This document shows positions 1 through 11,400 of a stretch of 64,000 nucleotides of DNA, piece by piece. A model generated the notes under the pieces. The model did no database searches. It was given only the letters and a program-made list of their open reading frames with translations, and was not told the origin of the DNA. Source of the DNA: Astropecten irregularis. Its lineage: Eukaryota; Echinodermata; Asteroidea; Paxillosida; Astropectinidae. How positions within the stretch are numbered: the first letter of the stretch is position 1; every line of letters starts with the position of its first letter. The DNA lies in assembly GCA_963971285.1 (NCBI GenBank), contig OZ020250.1, positions 13,128,499 to 13,192,498 of the forward strand, written 5' to 3'. The translations under genes and the position numbers were made by a program.

Positions 1-139
1 CGTAGTAAATCTTTGCTCCGTCGAAGAGAAAACGATTACATTTGGGAAAGACGGGGAGAGAAAACGAGAGCGGGAGAATGTTTTACTGCACAGACGAGAA
101 TCGATGCTGAAAATAGGAAGATATAATTCATATTTCAGG

Positions 140-569
140 ATCCGAAAAACTAATGCGTGGAGTTAGCGAAGCCAAACATGATGTGACTAGCTTACATCAT
201 GGCCACGGTCGGTGCATGGCTGCTCGCCGAGTTGAATCGTCTGACTCGGACCGCAGATCTCAAGTTAGCCGAGGCACGCATGGGGAAACAGACATTATGT
301 TTCGGCCTAAATCTGAACAACCTCGCAGTCTCGACGAGAGTGCGTCGATCTCGACATCCAAATCATCGGCAACTCCACCAGAGGCCGGGGATTCTGCGGG
401 GAAACGGAGGCCACGAACAGGATGGGCAAAGGTTCCTTGGTGCTCCAAGACCAAGTCGGGAGACCGTCTTCCACGGGAGGAGCTGAGACGGTTGTCGGCA
501 GGAGTGTGGGACTCATGGAGAAGACGCATGTGGAGACAGCGAAGGGTTGCTCGCCGCCTGGAGCAAAAG
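140..569 (+). CDS. Possible alternative first coding exon of the CNBD2-like gene
   Basis: A GC-rich, CpG-containing island in AT-rich surroundings. The stretch follows a possible acceptor (atatttcag, ending 139) and ends at a good donor (AAAAG|GTATAC at 569/570). The frame open from an ATG at 153 runs through the donor and ends in phase 0 with an Arg/Trp-rich segment (DSWRRRMWRQRRVARRLEQK). Exon 2 of the CNBD2-like gene also begins in phase 0 with an Arg-rich segment, so splicing 569 to 10475 would preserve frame and skip the exon at 5419. A second frame is open at 199-486, so coding status is uncertain. It could equally be an exon of a different upstream gene. A MITE starts about 20 bp after the donor. 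Confidence 0.3.
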
Positions 570-591
570 GTATACAAAGTTGCACCATTAA

Positions 592-964
592 GCTTAAAAT
601 ATAGTATCATACTTTGGTAAAAGACCAAAACAGAAATGTTCACAGATTTACAAATAACTTTCAGGGTATGAAGATGATGCTGGTGCGGAAACCTACCGTT
701 AAAATATTTCCGCCTGAAATGGTGTATTTATCCAGAAATTAATAAAACAACGACCGAAAATCTTTTTGATCTTTTAAAAGATCAAAAAATAAAAGAGAAA
801 AGACTTAAGAAATGCTGTGGCCGTTTTTCACTGTTTTCTCAAAAAGTTGGCACCGTATGGGACTGAAATTTTCACAGATTACTTTTACTTTATCTTCCTT
901 GATATTTTTGCCCATGAATCTGTATTTTTTTGACAAAAACCAAAGTATGATACTACCTTTAAAG
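592..964 (-). mobile_element. MITE family A copy (TTAA type)
   Basis: The right end CCAAAGTATGATACTACCTT and left end AGTATCATACTTTGG form terminal inverted repeats. The central palindrome GATCTTTTAAAAGATCA is present. The copy abuts the subfamily B copy that follows, sharing the CCTTTAAAGG junction. Confidence 0.8.
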
Positions 965-1313
965 GCATAATACATGAATGACAAAGGTCACAGAACATCA
1001 GTACTCGCACTTTGTCTGATCCAGCACGTATTCATGAAATAATAAACCTGTGAAATGTTGAGCTGACATCGGAGTAAAGAGAAAATGGCGAGAACCTGAC
1101 TCGATTTCTCTTGTAAACTAATAAAGTGATTTTGATCTTACCCCGACATCAAAACTGTTTTCGGTATATGTTTTACAAGTTGTAGATAAATACAAAATTC
1201 TAGGCCGAAATATTTTAACGGTATGTTTCTACCAGCACCATACCCTGAAAGTTAAACGTAAATTTGTGAACATTTCTGTTTGGTATGTTACCAATCCCGG
1301 TCCTTACCTTTAA
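961..1313 (+). mobile_element. MITE subfamily B copy
   Basis: Starts AAAGGCATAATACATGAATG and ends near TTACCAATCCCGGTCC then CCTTTAA. It shares the second half (GGTATGTTTCTACCAGCACC) with family A but has a different first 200 bp. Confidence 0.75.
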
Positions 1314-1422
1314 ATCGAGTATAGGAGGCCGAACTGGAAACCTACAATTACTCCTTAACGATTTTGACCGTCGGTTTATAAGGAAGGGGGCTCCAGTATA
1401 GTAGTTGTGTCATATCATATCT

Positions 1423-1645
1423 GGGCCAATTCCATGGAGCTGTTAAGCACAAAAATAATGCTAAGCACAAAATGTCTTACTCAATAAAAACAAACAGCCA
1501 TTAAAAATTCCATTTGATATTTCGGGTCAGCGAACTATACAGCCAAAGAACAATTACTTTTGATACACAACACACGGACATTTGGTTGTTCATCCTGTTT
1601 TTATTAAGACAGAAATTTCATGTATAGCAAATTGTTGTGCCCCTG
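1423..1645 (+). mobile_element. Short MITE, 'GCTGCTTAGCAC' family
   Basis: Begins GGGCCAATTCCATGGAGCTG and contains TTAAGCACAAAAATAATGC and ATTTGGTTGTTCATCC. It ends with the inverted TTTCATG...AGCAAATTGTTGTGC. It is a diverged copy of elements at 26902 and 41285. Confidence 0.55.
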
Positions 1646-1659
1646 GTCACTCATGATTA

Positions 1660-1845
1660 TAAGTGAGTCGAGTCAAGATATTCTGAAGGTCGAAGGCGAG
1701 TAGAGAGCCGAATCGAGGACAACCCAAGTCGGCCGGACGGGCAATAGTCGAGCCATGCACTGCTCGCAGACTAAGTCGGTCAAGTTGAATTGAGCTGAGT
1801 CGGATTGGCGTCGATTATTTAGAGTCAAATCGACTGGGAGACATT
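1660..1845. repeat. Degenerate GAGTCG-rich repeat
   Basis: The words gagtcga, aagtcgg and gagtcgg recur irregularly over about 180 bp. There is no clear period and no coding frame. Confidence 0.45.
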
Positions 1846-2282
1846 GTAATTAATTGACTGCAGTATGAGCCGCCCAAAATGACCAATTGAAAACCATGGA
1901 CTGAGTCACTATAGGGTCACTGTTTCACAGCTCGTAATTAATATTTCCCTTGACCTATGATAGCACATTATGCTCGGAAGTCATTACATCAATTTGATTG
2001 CTCACGTGTATACCAAGGTTACAATATTAAATCGCTCTGCCACGTATTGAGACATCCAGTTGTATTTAATTATCTTTTCTCTGGATGTCAAACAGAATAC
2101 TAATTGATTGATGAAATTTGATATAGCGATGAAGGACTTGAAATCCGGCCTGTGGAATTTCGTGGACCAGCGCTATATTTATCAACTGATGAAGTATCCG
2201 TTCCATAGCCAATGTATCAATATAAGGGGTGTCAGTCACAAAAGCTGAACAACAAATACTCATTTATGAGTAGACATTATGA

Positions 2283-2288
2283 TGATGA

Positions 2289-2332
<44 letters not shown>
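2283..2332 (+). repeat. (GTT)n microsatellite
   Basis: About 14 uninterrupted GTT units follow a short GAT run. Confidence 0.95.
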
Positions 2333-2334
<2 letters not shown>

Positions 2335-2494
2335 CATCATCCTTCATGATCGAAGATTATTACCATGACGTTAAGTTTGTAAATTAAGTGATTAACAGTG
2401 TATGTGGCTATGCGAATCACGTTTCTGTTCTGCCTGACGGGACCTGTGTTCCGTCTGCTGCTTGGGCTCCTTCGGCGTTGATGTGGCGCCAGTG

Positions 2495-2633
2495 GACGAT
2501 TTCACCAAACTCATCGTAACTTACTATCAATCGTAGGACGTAGGAGGCAATGCACCCCTATGTAGCATACGATGGGTTATCCTTCGTAAATTGAGTTGCG
2601 ATCGATCGTAGGGTTTCGTGAAATCGACCCCAT
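2495..2633 (+). mobile_element. Short hairpin MITE, 'GATTTCACCAAACTC' family
   Basis: Starts GATTTCACCAAACTCATCG and ends TTTCGTGAAATCGACCCC, with CGATGGGTTATCCTTCGTAA inside. It is about 140 bp. Further copies are at 14585, 26048, 50683 and 55798. Confidence 0.75.
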
Positions 2634-2819
2634 GAGGTCTGTCAGAGGCGAGGGACTTTCACGACTCAAATGACTTCAATTTACAAGTAAATCTTTTTTA
2701 TAATTGGCAGAGAAACTAGAATTTCTGCCTCATACAGATTCTAAGTCTGCCCGCTCAGCCCAAACCACGAGAGTCAATTTCATAGACCTAGTTAACATAA
2801 CAAAGCTCACAAATTTGTA

Positions 2820-2880
2820 TGCAGTTTGCCTTTGAGAAAGATCATGTTAGGATCGAAACGCTCAGGCCCTATACTTTAAG
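2820..2880 (+). repeat. Hammerhead-like repeat fragment
   Basis: Contains TTTGAGAAAGATCATGTTAG then GATCGAAACGCTCAGGCCC. This is a diverged copy of the motif at 9440-9484, with the CTGATGA core changed to TTGAGAA. Confidence 0.5.
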
Positions 2881-3329
2881 CATTTTTTTTTTTTTTTAAA
2901 GTTCACATAAGTTTTGTCTGAGTAAACCCAGTTTTCGTTTTGATCTTCCTTTTCTTTCCTTTCATTCTCAACCAACAAAATATCCTTATAAATGTGAGGT
3001 AATGGTGAGTTAGCTGCTGTTTTTTCTGCTTATTGGTATAAACAAAATAAAGATAGGTGAACAATATTTCCTAATATTCTACCAGCATAACCCCAAGAAA
3101 TAACCTCCGGATCGAAGCACAAAAGGGTATCGGCCTCTGGGGGCCCAATATAAGTCCTCAAATATTGATCGGGAATGACTCCTCACGAAAGCTCCTCTCA
3201 GTCTCACGCCGACTTCTATTCACAGTGACCGGTGGGATATATTGACTTCTCGGACAAACAACTGAAAATCCACATCCTTTTTTCCTCCATAACCTCCAAA
3301 CATACAGACCGGTATTATTTACGTGGCAT

Positions 3330-3392
3330 TGGGGGCTGGTGGTATAGGTGGTGGTGGGGGTGGGGTGGCCGGTTGGGGGATGGGGGTGCAGA
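3330..3392 (+). repeat. G-rich tract
   Basis: Several GG to GGGGG runs with short spacers, possibly able to form a G-quadruplex. A second run of ten G lies at about 3494-3504. No gene is visible around it. Confidence 0.5.
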
Positions 3393-5418
3393 TGGCAAGG
3401 TATGAACGTTGAGATGTATAGCTGCTACCCAATGTCTTTATTTGGTGCACTTCAAAATGTTTCAAAATGAAGCGACCTCTTGCCAACTTGAGGAGGGGGG
3501 GGGGGAATAACATTGCCCTATGAAAACAAATTCCTACCGCGAAGTGGTCATGTAGGCCTATACGTATAAACAAGAGAAAGGTCTGCAAGTTTATAATAAT
3601 TATTTAGGTTCAACTTAGAGAACTCTGCATGGACGTGAGAACTCTGCATGGACGTGTAGTCCCAAAAAGGGTTAAGTTTACAGTGCAGAATTGCGCGGTG
3701 CGTGACTCCTCATGGTGGAAAGATGTTTCCTCAAGAACCAACGGGTTAACATCTCCAGTCATGGTTTCAGAAAGTTAATTGAACCTCATTTCCGATGATG
3801 CGTCTAAATTAAAAATCGTTAGATTATTGTCTCAATGTTGCATCTCCTAGAATTCTTATAACAAGAAAGGAAATCCCAGTAATTAACGCGGACTCCATCA
3901 TTTTCATTATCCGCCGAAATATACCAATTACGCTGAGGCACTTCCCCAAATGGTAGCGGCACTGGCATGGTATAGCAGCCAATCGGATGATTCATCATTC
4001 TAGAAAATGTCTGCCTTAAATGCTCCGGATCCGAAGGGATTCATCTCCAACCAGATTTTGTCTCTTACCACCGGTAACATTTCCCCTCCTTCATAATAAA
4101 TTGATAAAGTATCAGACAGCAAAGTCTTTCATGGGCATGCCACCCCTATCGGGCCAATCCCCCGCTCTGAAACTTTGATGAGCACCTCGTTAAATTTTCA
4201 TCAGTCTTTCTCTTAGTGCTACGGCCGAGATTTGTTCTCTTTTGGCAGCGTTGCTTACAGCCGGTTGGGATCACAGCAAAGCCAGTTCGTAAGTTTTCAA
4301 TTCCATAAAGTCTGTTTTGGTCCCTTTTTGGACGGTTTGTGTTTGTGTGTGTGTTTTTATAATAACCTTCATCGATTGTGAATTATCGACTTGTCCTATT
4401 GGATAGGCAGCGGTCGGGCAGAGCGAGCCACGCTGTGGGATCCACTGCGATGCAGAAGCCTTCACGCCCATCGCTACCCTTTGGAGATCAAAGGATCAAC
4501 TGGAGGGTATATCGGCCTTCCTTTTCACGATCTCATCATTGTTGTTACTCATGGTACAAAAGACGGCACGGTCCTCACTCTCAGTTTGGTCGATCTGACG
4601 ATGGATGTCCTGTCTGCTACCGTTCTGCTGAAAGAATAATGCCCGGGACCTCCTTGATCAAGCTGGGATAATATAACCAGCCAACTGAGAGGTTTATCAA
4701 ATTCGGGATGAGACAATGATTGAGCACTATAATCTTTGAGGAAATCACTTCAAAACGACACCAGAAAGATTCGTCAACTAAGTAGCATGCAGCTAATGCA
4801 TCCTTAACCATTAACCTAAAAACGGTTCAGCACAGTAGTTCTCCAATGTATGTTTGAAATCAAGATACAGAACTGGTTCTGTGAGGATAAACCACGGACC
4901 ACGGAGGTTAACAACGGACACTGTCTTGCCTGACGCAGCCTGGAAGCCCAACTCCTTTTCTTCGCTGGTATAATTTCTCAGCCGAGAAAACACCAGACAG
5001 AAGACATTTGAGTGCTCTGAAGTAGCCCGGATTAACAGGATTATCCGCCTGCTATCTGAGTGATATTTCTATGATATGACAATTGTATAATCCCTTTTGG
5101 AAACATCCAGATGCGATAATGCTATCAAAAGTGAGCAAAGTCCAATGTGAAACGACGGGAAATATTTCAATTATTTTCACATTATTCATCACAATTCGGG
5201 CAACGTGAACGGGATTTTGTACGGAAGTTGCACGATGCACGGTTGAGTTGTTACAGAACTTTTACTGAAGGCCTACCTCGGTCGCGCCATAACTTCGCCT
5301 GGAATTTTAAACTGCTGAGGCAACTTCGGGCCAGGATATAACTGAGGGATTTCATGGCATGTGTACAGCTATCGGATGTCAGAACACCTCATTGGTAATG
5401 ATTGCTCACGGTTATAAG

Positions 5419-8400
5419 ATGGCAAGTGAAGATCCTTCAATGCGCGACGGCATTTCTTCGGCGAGTCCCGACGGGGCGAACTTGGTCCAAAGCCCCCGGT
5501 CACAGTACACGCCGTCCCCGCCGACCTCTCCACGGCACGCTGACACGCCGCAGTCCTCTGTGCCCAAGAGACTATATCGGCACTCGTACCCATGCGATTC
5601 GCCCCGGTCCAGTCAAGCCAGCTCCCCCGTTTGCAACGGCGGAAGCCAGCTGTGGATCTCGGGAAAGACGCCCAGCGAGCCAACAGATAACCACGGTGAC
5701 GAGGAGGAAGCTTACGAACAAGATGAGGAGTTTGAGGACTGTGAATCTGAAAGTTTGGATGAGATTGAGGAGGGAGCGCAAAGCGGTAACGACTCAGATG
5801 AATTTGACATTTCGGTGAGACCCAAATAAAAGTTTCATATATATCACCTCTCTGGCTGCGGACTTTCCAGAACTAACATATTTCTTTTCCTATTCTCAGT
5901 ACATCACTTTAACATCTCCGGGTGCACATTAATCAATGACCAAATCCCCAAGTTATTTATTTTTCTGGTTATAAACCTCATATATTTCATATTGTAAGCT
6001 CAAATATTATTGGCCTAAGCAGGAACCGTCGGGCAGGTAAAAATGCGACAGTTTCGTTGTATATTGGGCCTAGTGGTCAACTGCCTTGGTGTCCCTGGTC
6101 TTGCCTTATGTCCCTGGTTATTGCCCATGTAACCCTTGGTCATTGTCCTGGTGCGTGCATCTGGTCACTGCCATGGCGCCCTGTCATGGTCATTGTCATG
6201 ATGTCCCTTGACAGTTCTATGACATTTCACCCAGCTTTTAGTACCGAAGTGCTGTTTAATTGGCAGGGACAAACCACCTTGCCTATGACAAAAGTCATGC
6301 ACTAATTATTCTGTCTTCACACAACATTGTGGCAAATGTGAACCACCCATTTAATATGGGCAGTATTTTCAACCGTTTCTTTATCGACGTGAGCTGGCTC
6401 GTATCCAGCCTTATTTTGTTAGTACCTGCATAATTATAGTTATCCATCGGTACACGTGCTTTAGTATCGGTAAAAAAAATGATTCCATCTTTTAATCTGA
6501 CTATTCTATTACTAGCTTACATTCCCAACGAATCATTGTTCCACTGGTCTTGACAACCTGCATGACCCTCCTGTCAACGTGTTCAAGGGCGTATCTCGGT
6601 TTTTGATGTCGTCTACTATACCAATTAGCCAATAAGTCGACCCGATAAGAGTGTTACTTTGACGTCATGGGGATATCACACTATCCAAACTCATGCCCGA
6701 AGTGTCAAACAAATCTTGTAGTGAAATATACAATTGAAGTGATTTTAATTTACACAAAACGTGTACAAATAGAAGCAAATTCGATTCAAGTTGAAATCAT
6801 CTTCATTACGAGTTGATACAATTCCTGAGATGATTTCTAGTGGCCATCACACAAAAAAACCCATATTGTCCATGCTTTGTGGTATAGGTCCTTCACGTAT
6901 AAAGACTTTCTACATTTTTTCTTCACTCCTTATACCCGATAAATGTTTTTCTCAGCTAAATTCTGTGACTTTCTTTTTGAGGGAATCTTCAGCTTAACTG
7001 ATCTTCTCCTTATTATGTTACTCATCAGTGGTTCTGTGTCCTTTTAAGGGGAAAATGTCGATTACAATGAATTTTAGCATCCGCCTTAAAGTTTAAACAT
7101 GGTATTTGTTTTGTTAACAATAATTAGTGTAACATGCATGCTGCTGTGTCAAGCGAACGCCACATTTTGATTGTGGTTGTTACGGTTCTATATACCACTC
7201 AATTCATTAATCCAGAAAATGGGCCTTTTACTGATACGCATTTTGCCAATTTTCGTTGCCAATTCATTGAAACAAAGCTGTTTTTGTCACAGAAACATCA
7301 TTCACTGAAATACCAAATGAAAAATGTTAAGTGGAAAAAAAGTTACGGATGCCCCTAGTTTTACGAGTCTGTATGTATTGAAAAAATAAAATGGCAGTAT
7401 TTCAAGAGACATCATCCTAAAACTGATTTAATTTCCAGGGGGAAATCGCCATTGCATCTTGGAGGATGTTGGCAACAAATACGATAGATAAAAGACAATA
7501 TTACTTATGCCAAATGAAAAACACTGAGATAAATAGGAAATAAAGTGGACACGGCCCCAATAGAATTTTTTTTAAATCAGTGGGATGTGGATAATGCATG
7601 CACGCATTATACGTATTTCGTATGAAATTGAATTATGGCGTGTATTTATAATAAAAATGTTGGTTGCTATGAACAGTTATAATAAGTTTGGTAGACCGTT
7701 AATAAGAGAGGATAAACTGGTATATATACTGGCCAGCTTGCCTAATGAGCATTGACTATCAGAATCACAATAGAGACGCCAGTATTGGAACTAATCCCAT
7801 TCAATTCTTGGTCGATAGAGCTCCTTGATCCTACCAAACAAAATGATTACGTGCGGCCCAGTGAATATAACGGACTTCTACAAATCTGCAGGGAACCACA
7901 CTGCCTTTTTACCCCGTTTTAAATTCGCTTGCATGTAGGCATCAATATTGCCACGTATAACTGACCAACAACAGTTATACAGAAATGAATGACATGTGAA
8001 TTTATTATTTCAGCTCACCAATACAAAACAGTCGGCAAGCTTTAAAGGTGCTATCATACTTTGGCAGCATTATACCAGCTCCAGAAACAGAAATCTTCAC
8101 ATTTACTTATAACTTATAATGGTATAAAGATGGTGCTGGTCAGCTGGTAGAAACATACCGTAAAAATGTTTCTGCATGTAATGCCGTATCTGTCCTGAAA
8201 TTAGTATAACCGTAAGCAAAAGACCGAGTTTTGATCTCAGGATAAGATAAACAAAAATGAGTCGGGTTTTCGCTATTTTCTCGTGACTCAGAATGATGTC
8301 AGATTGAGCTCAAATTTTCACTGGTTTATTATTTCATGTACATTGTTTGATCAGACAAAGTGTGAGTGCTGCTCTGTGACCGTTATCAATCATGTATTTT

Positions 8401-11400
8401 AACTTTTAAGGAATTTGTCATATCATAGCAATTTGTATATATATATATAACTACAAGCAACTTCCAAGCAAACCTTAGGCCTATTGCTGCAAGGCAAGCC
8501 TGGAAAGGTCTATTTTGGTATGGCGCAAGAGACATGACCATGATGGTTATTAAATTCGATAATGAAGGATGAATGTGGAACGTGAAAATAACACATTGTG
8601 CATTACAGCAAAATATGGGCAAACTGAAATTGGGTAAAAAGCTCTGGCACATTGCAGCACCTAAGTGGTAAAATACATGCATTATGTTAATTCAAGGAAT
8701 GTAAGATGTAAGCTAGATATTAGAATAAGACAGATTGCAAACATAGGCTTTATGGTGCTTTTGAAGTCACTCTCAAAACTCGTTGCTCGCTTGCCACATT
8801 ATTCCAAGATTCACGTCTATTTTTCCTTCGATCTGTAATTTGTTTACCCTCTTTCTATGGAGTTTCTTAATCTGGCATTCCGTCTGAACAATGCTCTATC
8901 ATTACCAATGGCTCTATCAAAACACTATCAAAGTGGAAAGTGGAAGGGATTTGGGGGGTGTTTTCGGCGATCCCTTTGTTAAGTGCGGATAATCGGCTTC
9001 CGAGGAATCGGTATCGGCCTTATTCGCCCGTATACAAATCGATATTCTTGAGGGCTTTCTTCCTATGCTTCAAAGTTTATAATCTACTTAATTTACTGTG
9101 CTGTGGGCACACAGACCTGTATGTCAAAGTGTCAACATTTCTTACTTATCAGCACTCTTTAAATGACCAAGAGTCTCATTGAATGTTAAATAGTCATTGA
9201 TTTGCTCACTCGGTTCAATATCGTACGGAAGGAGAACAAAACGACACTTATAAACTGATCGATATTTTATCATCAAATTTCGTGGTATTTTCTCCTTTTG
9301 GGGGGACAATAAGACTGTAATTTCTGAGTAAATGAGTTCTGAATGAATATTATTTCTATACAATTATTAAAGTGCCGCAAACTGCTCATCGGGCAAAAAT
9401 AATGACCTGTAATTTAATATAAAATGCTTGGAGTTGGAAGGGCCTGACGCGTTTCGATCCTAGCAGGATCTTCATCAGAAGGCTCAATGACAAGAAGACA
9501 AGAACATGAAAGTAAAGATACACATTTTATGAATGTACATTTCTGTTGTCTGCATCCGAGTACACGGTGTTGTACTACCGAGAAGAGTGGTTTCATGGCT
9601 CCTGACTGCCAAACGAACATAGATAATTAATTGACTACCCTGTTTTAGTGACACAGCCATCCTAGGACGGGATAACTCAGTCGGTAGAGCGCTGGGACGG
9701 TATTCCGGTGGTCGCTGGTTCCAATCAGGTTCCAGTAAATTTCATTTTTCACTTTTCAATGACTTGAAGTTAACCCAGTCAGTTTCCCTTGTGGTTATTA
9801 ATGATTGAATGTATGTAACTTTGTCTTCTATATCATTATGTATAATACAGGAGTCGCAGCAAGCATCATCATGCAGATATACAAACATGACAGTAAGTCG
9901 TCTTTTTATCTCGTTTATAAATGTAAATTTATTATTCAAAGTTCAATATTTTCAAGGTATAATACATGATTGGTAAAGATCACAGAACAGCACTCATGCA
10001 CACTTTGACTGATCCAGCATGTACATGAAATAATAAACCTGTGAAAATTTGAGTTCAATCGGACATCTCAGTCACGAGAAAATAGCGAAAACTCATTTCA
10101 ATTTTTCTTATAAAATAAAGATTTTTGATATTTTGATCTTATACCCCGAGATCAAAAATGTTTTCGGTCTTTTGTTTGACTAATTTCTGGATAAATACTT
10201 ATAGTACATGATTGGTAACATACCCAAGCAGAAATGTTCACAGATTTATACGTATATATGAAATGGGCCATTTCAGGCGGAAATATTTTAACGGTATATG
10301 TTCCTATAACAGCACCATCTCCATACCATGAAAGTCATATAGCCTATACGTATAAATCTGTGAACATTTCTGCTTGGGTACGTTACCAATCATGTACTAT
10401 AAGTCAAGACCAAGTTATTTTGAGTTCAAAAACATGATATTGAATACAATATTCTTGTCGTCTTTATGATGCAGCCGAGAGCGCGGTTTCTCCGGGCGGC
10501 CAGGCAGGTCAAGATGCTCTGCGCCGTCCAGATCAGTCTGAACCGGTTGGCTACCGAGGCTGGCAAGGGAACCTTCGGGGCCACCCTGCCCGATCTGGTA
10601 GCCAGTCTATCGGCCACTCCTAGCGTGGTGTACATGCCATCTACTCAGGAGAAACTCACATTCAACGCCAAGGAATTCAAGAGCAAATATGAGGTATGGG
10701 TCCGAAATTCTTAGATTGCAGGTCTAAGTTAAAAATACTGGCGAAGTCGTAGGGCTAGAAGGCTTTAGTTGAAACTTTCCTCCATGGGTAGGCCTATGTT
10801 TGGTGCTTGCAGACGTTGCAAACGCCTAACTGTTGACATAAGTTATAGTCACAGTAAGGCCAACAACTTTATAGGCCCTACTTGACTGAAGATAATTTCG
10901 TATTCCACGAGACCAAATTTACAATTAAAGCTATTGAATTAATGCCTTCTATACAAACCCTAAACAACTGAAGCAGTACAACAATAGGTTTAAAGGTAAT
11001 TTCATACTTTTTTGTCCCCCAAAAATCAGATTCATTGGCAAAAATATCAAAAAGATACAATAACAGTCATCTGTGAAATTTCCAGTCCCAAACGGTGTCC
11101 ACTTTTAATGAAGAAAACAGTGAAAAACGCTCGCGGCATTTTAAAATCTTCTCATTTGATTTTTGATCTCCCGAAGATCAACATTATTTTCGGTCACTGG
11201 TTTTACTCTTATATGGATAAACACAGCATTTTTCAGGCAGAAAAATTTGAACAGTTTGTTTCTACCATCACCATCTTTATACCCTGTAAGTGATAGGTAA
11301 ATATGTGAAGATTTCTGTTTCGGTATGCTACCAAATAATTATACCAAAACAGAAATCTTCGCAGATTTACCTATAACAAGATGATGATGGTATAGAAACA

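Larger units (their letters stand above)
2640..5340. other. Upstream gap, no convincing gene
   Basis: Apart from a hammerhead-like repeat at 2820-2880, the G-rich tracts and a 19 bp tandem duplication (GAGAACTCTGCATGGACGT, about 3618-3655), I see no supported gene. An 82-codon frame at 4391-4639 has no recognisable homologue or splice context. Confidence 0.5.

Noticed and set aside
4391-4639. 82-codon frame with hydrophobic C-terminal half
   Set aside because: Overlapping frames, no recognised domain, no splice sites that join it to a neighbour.
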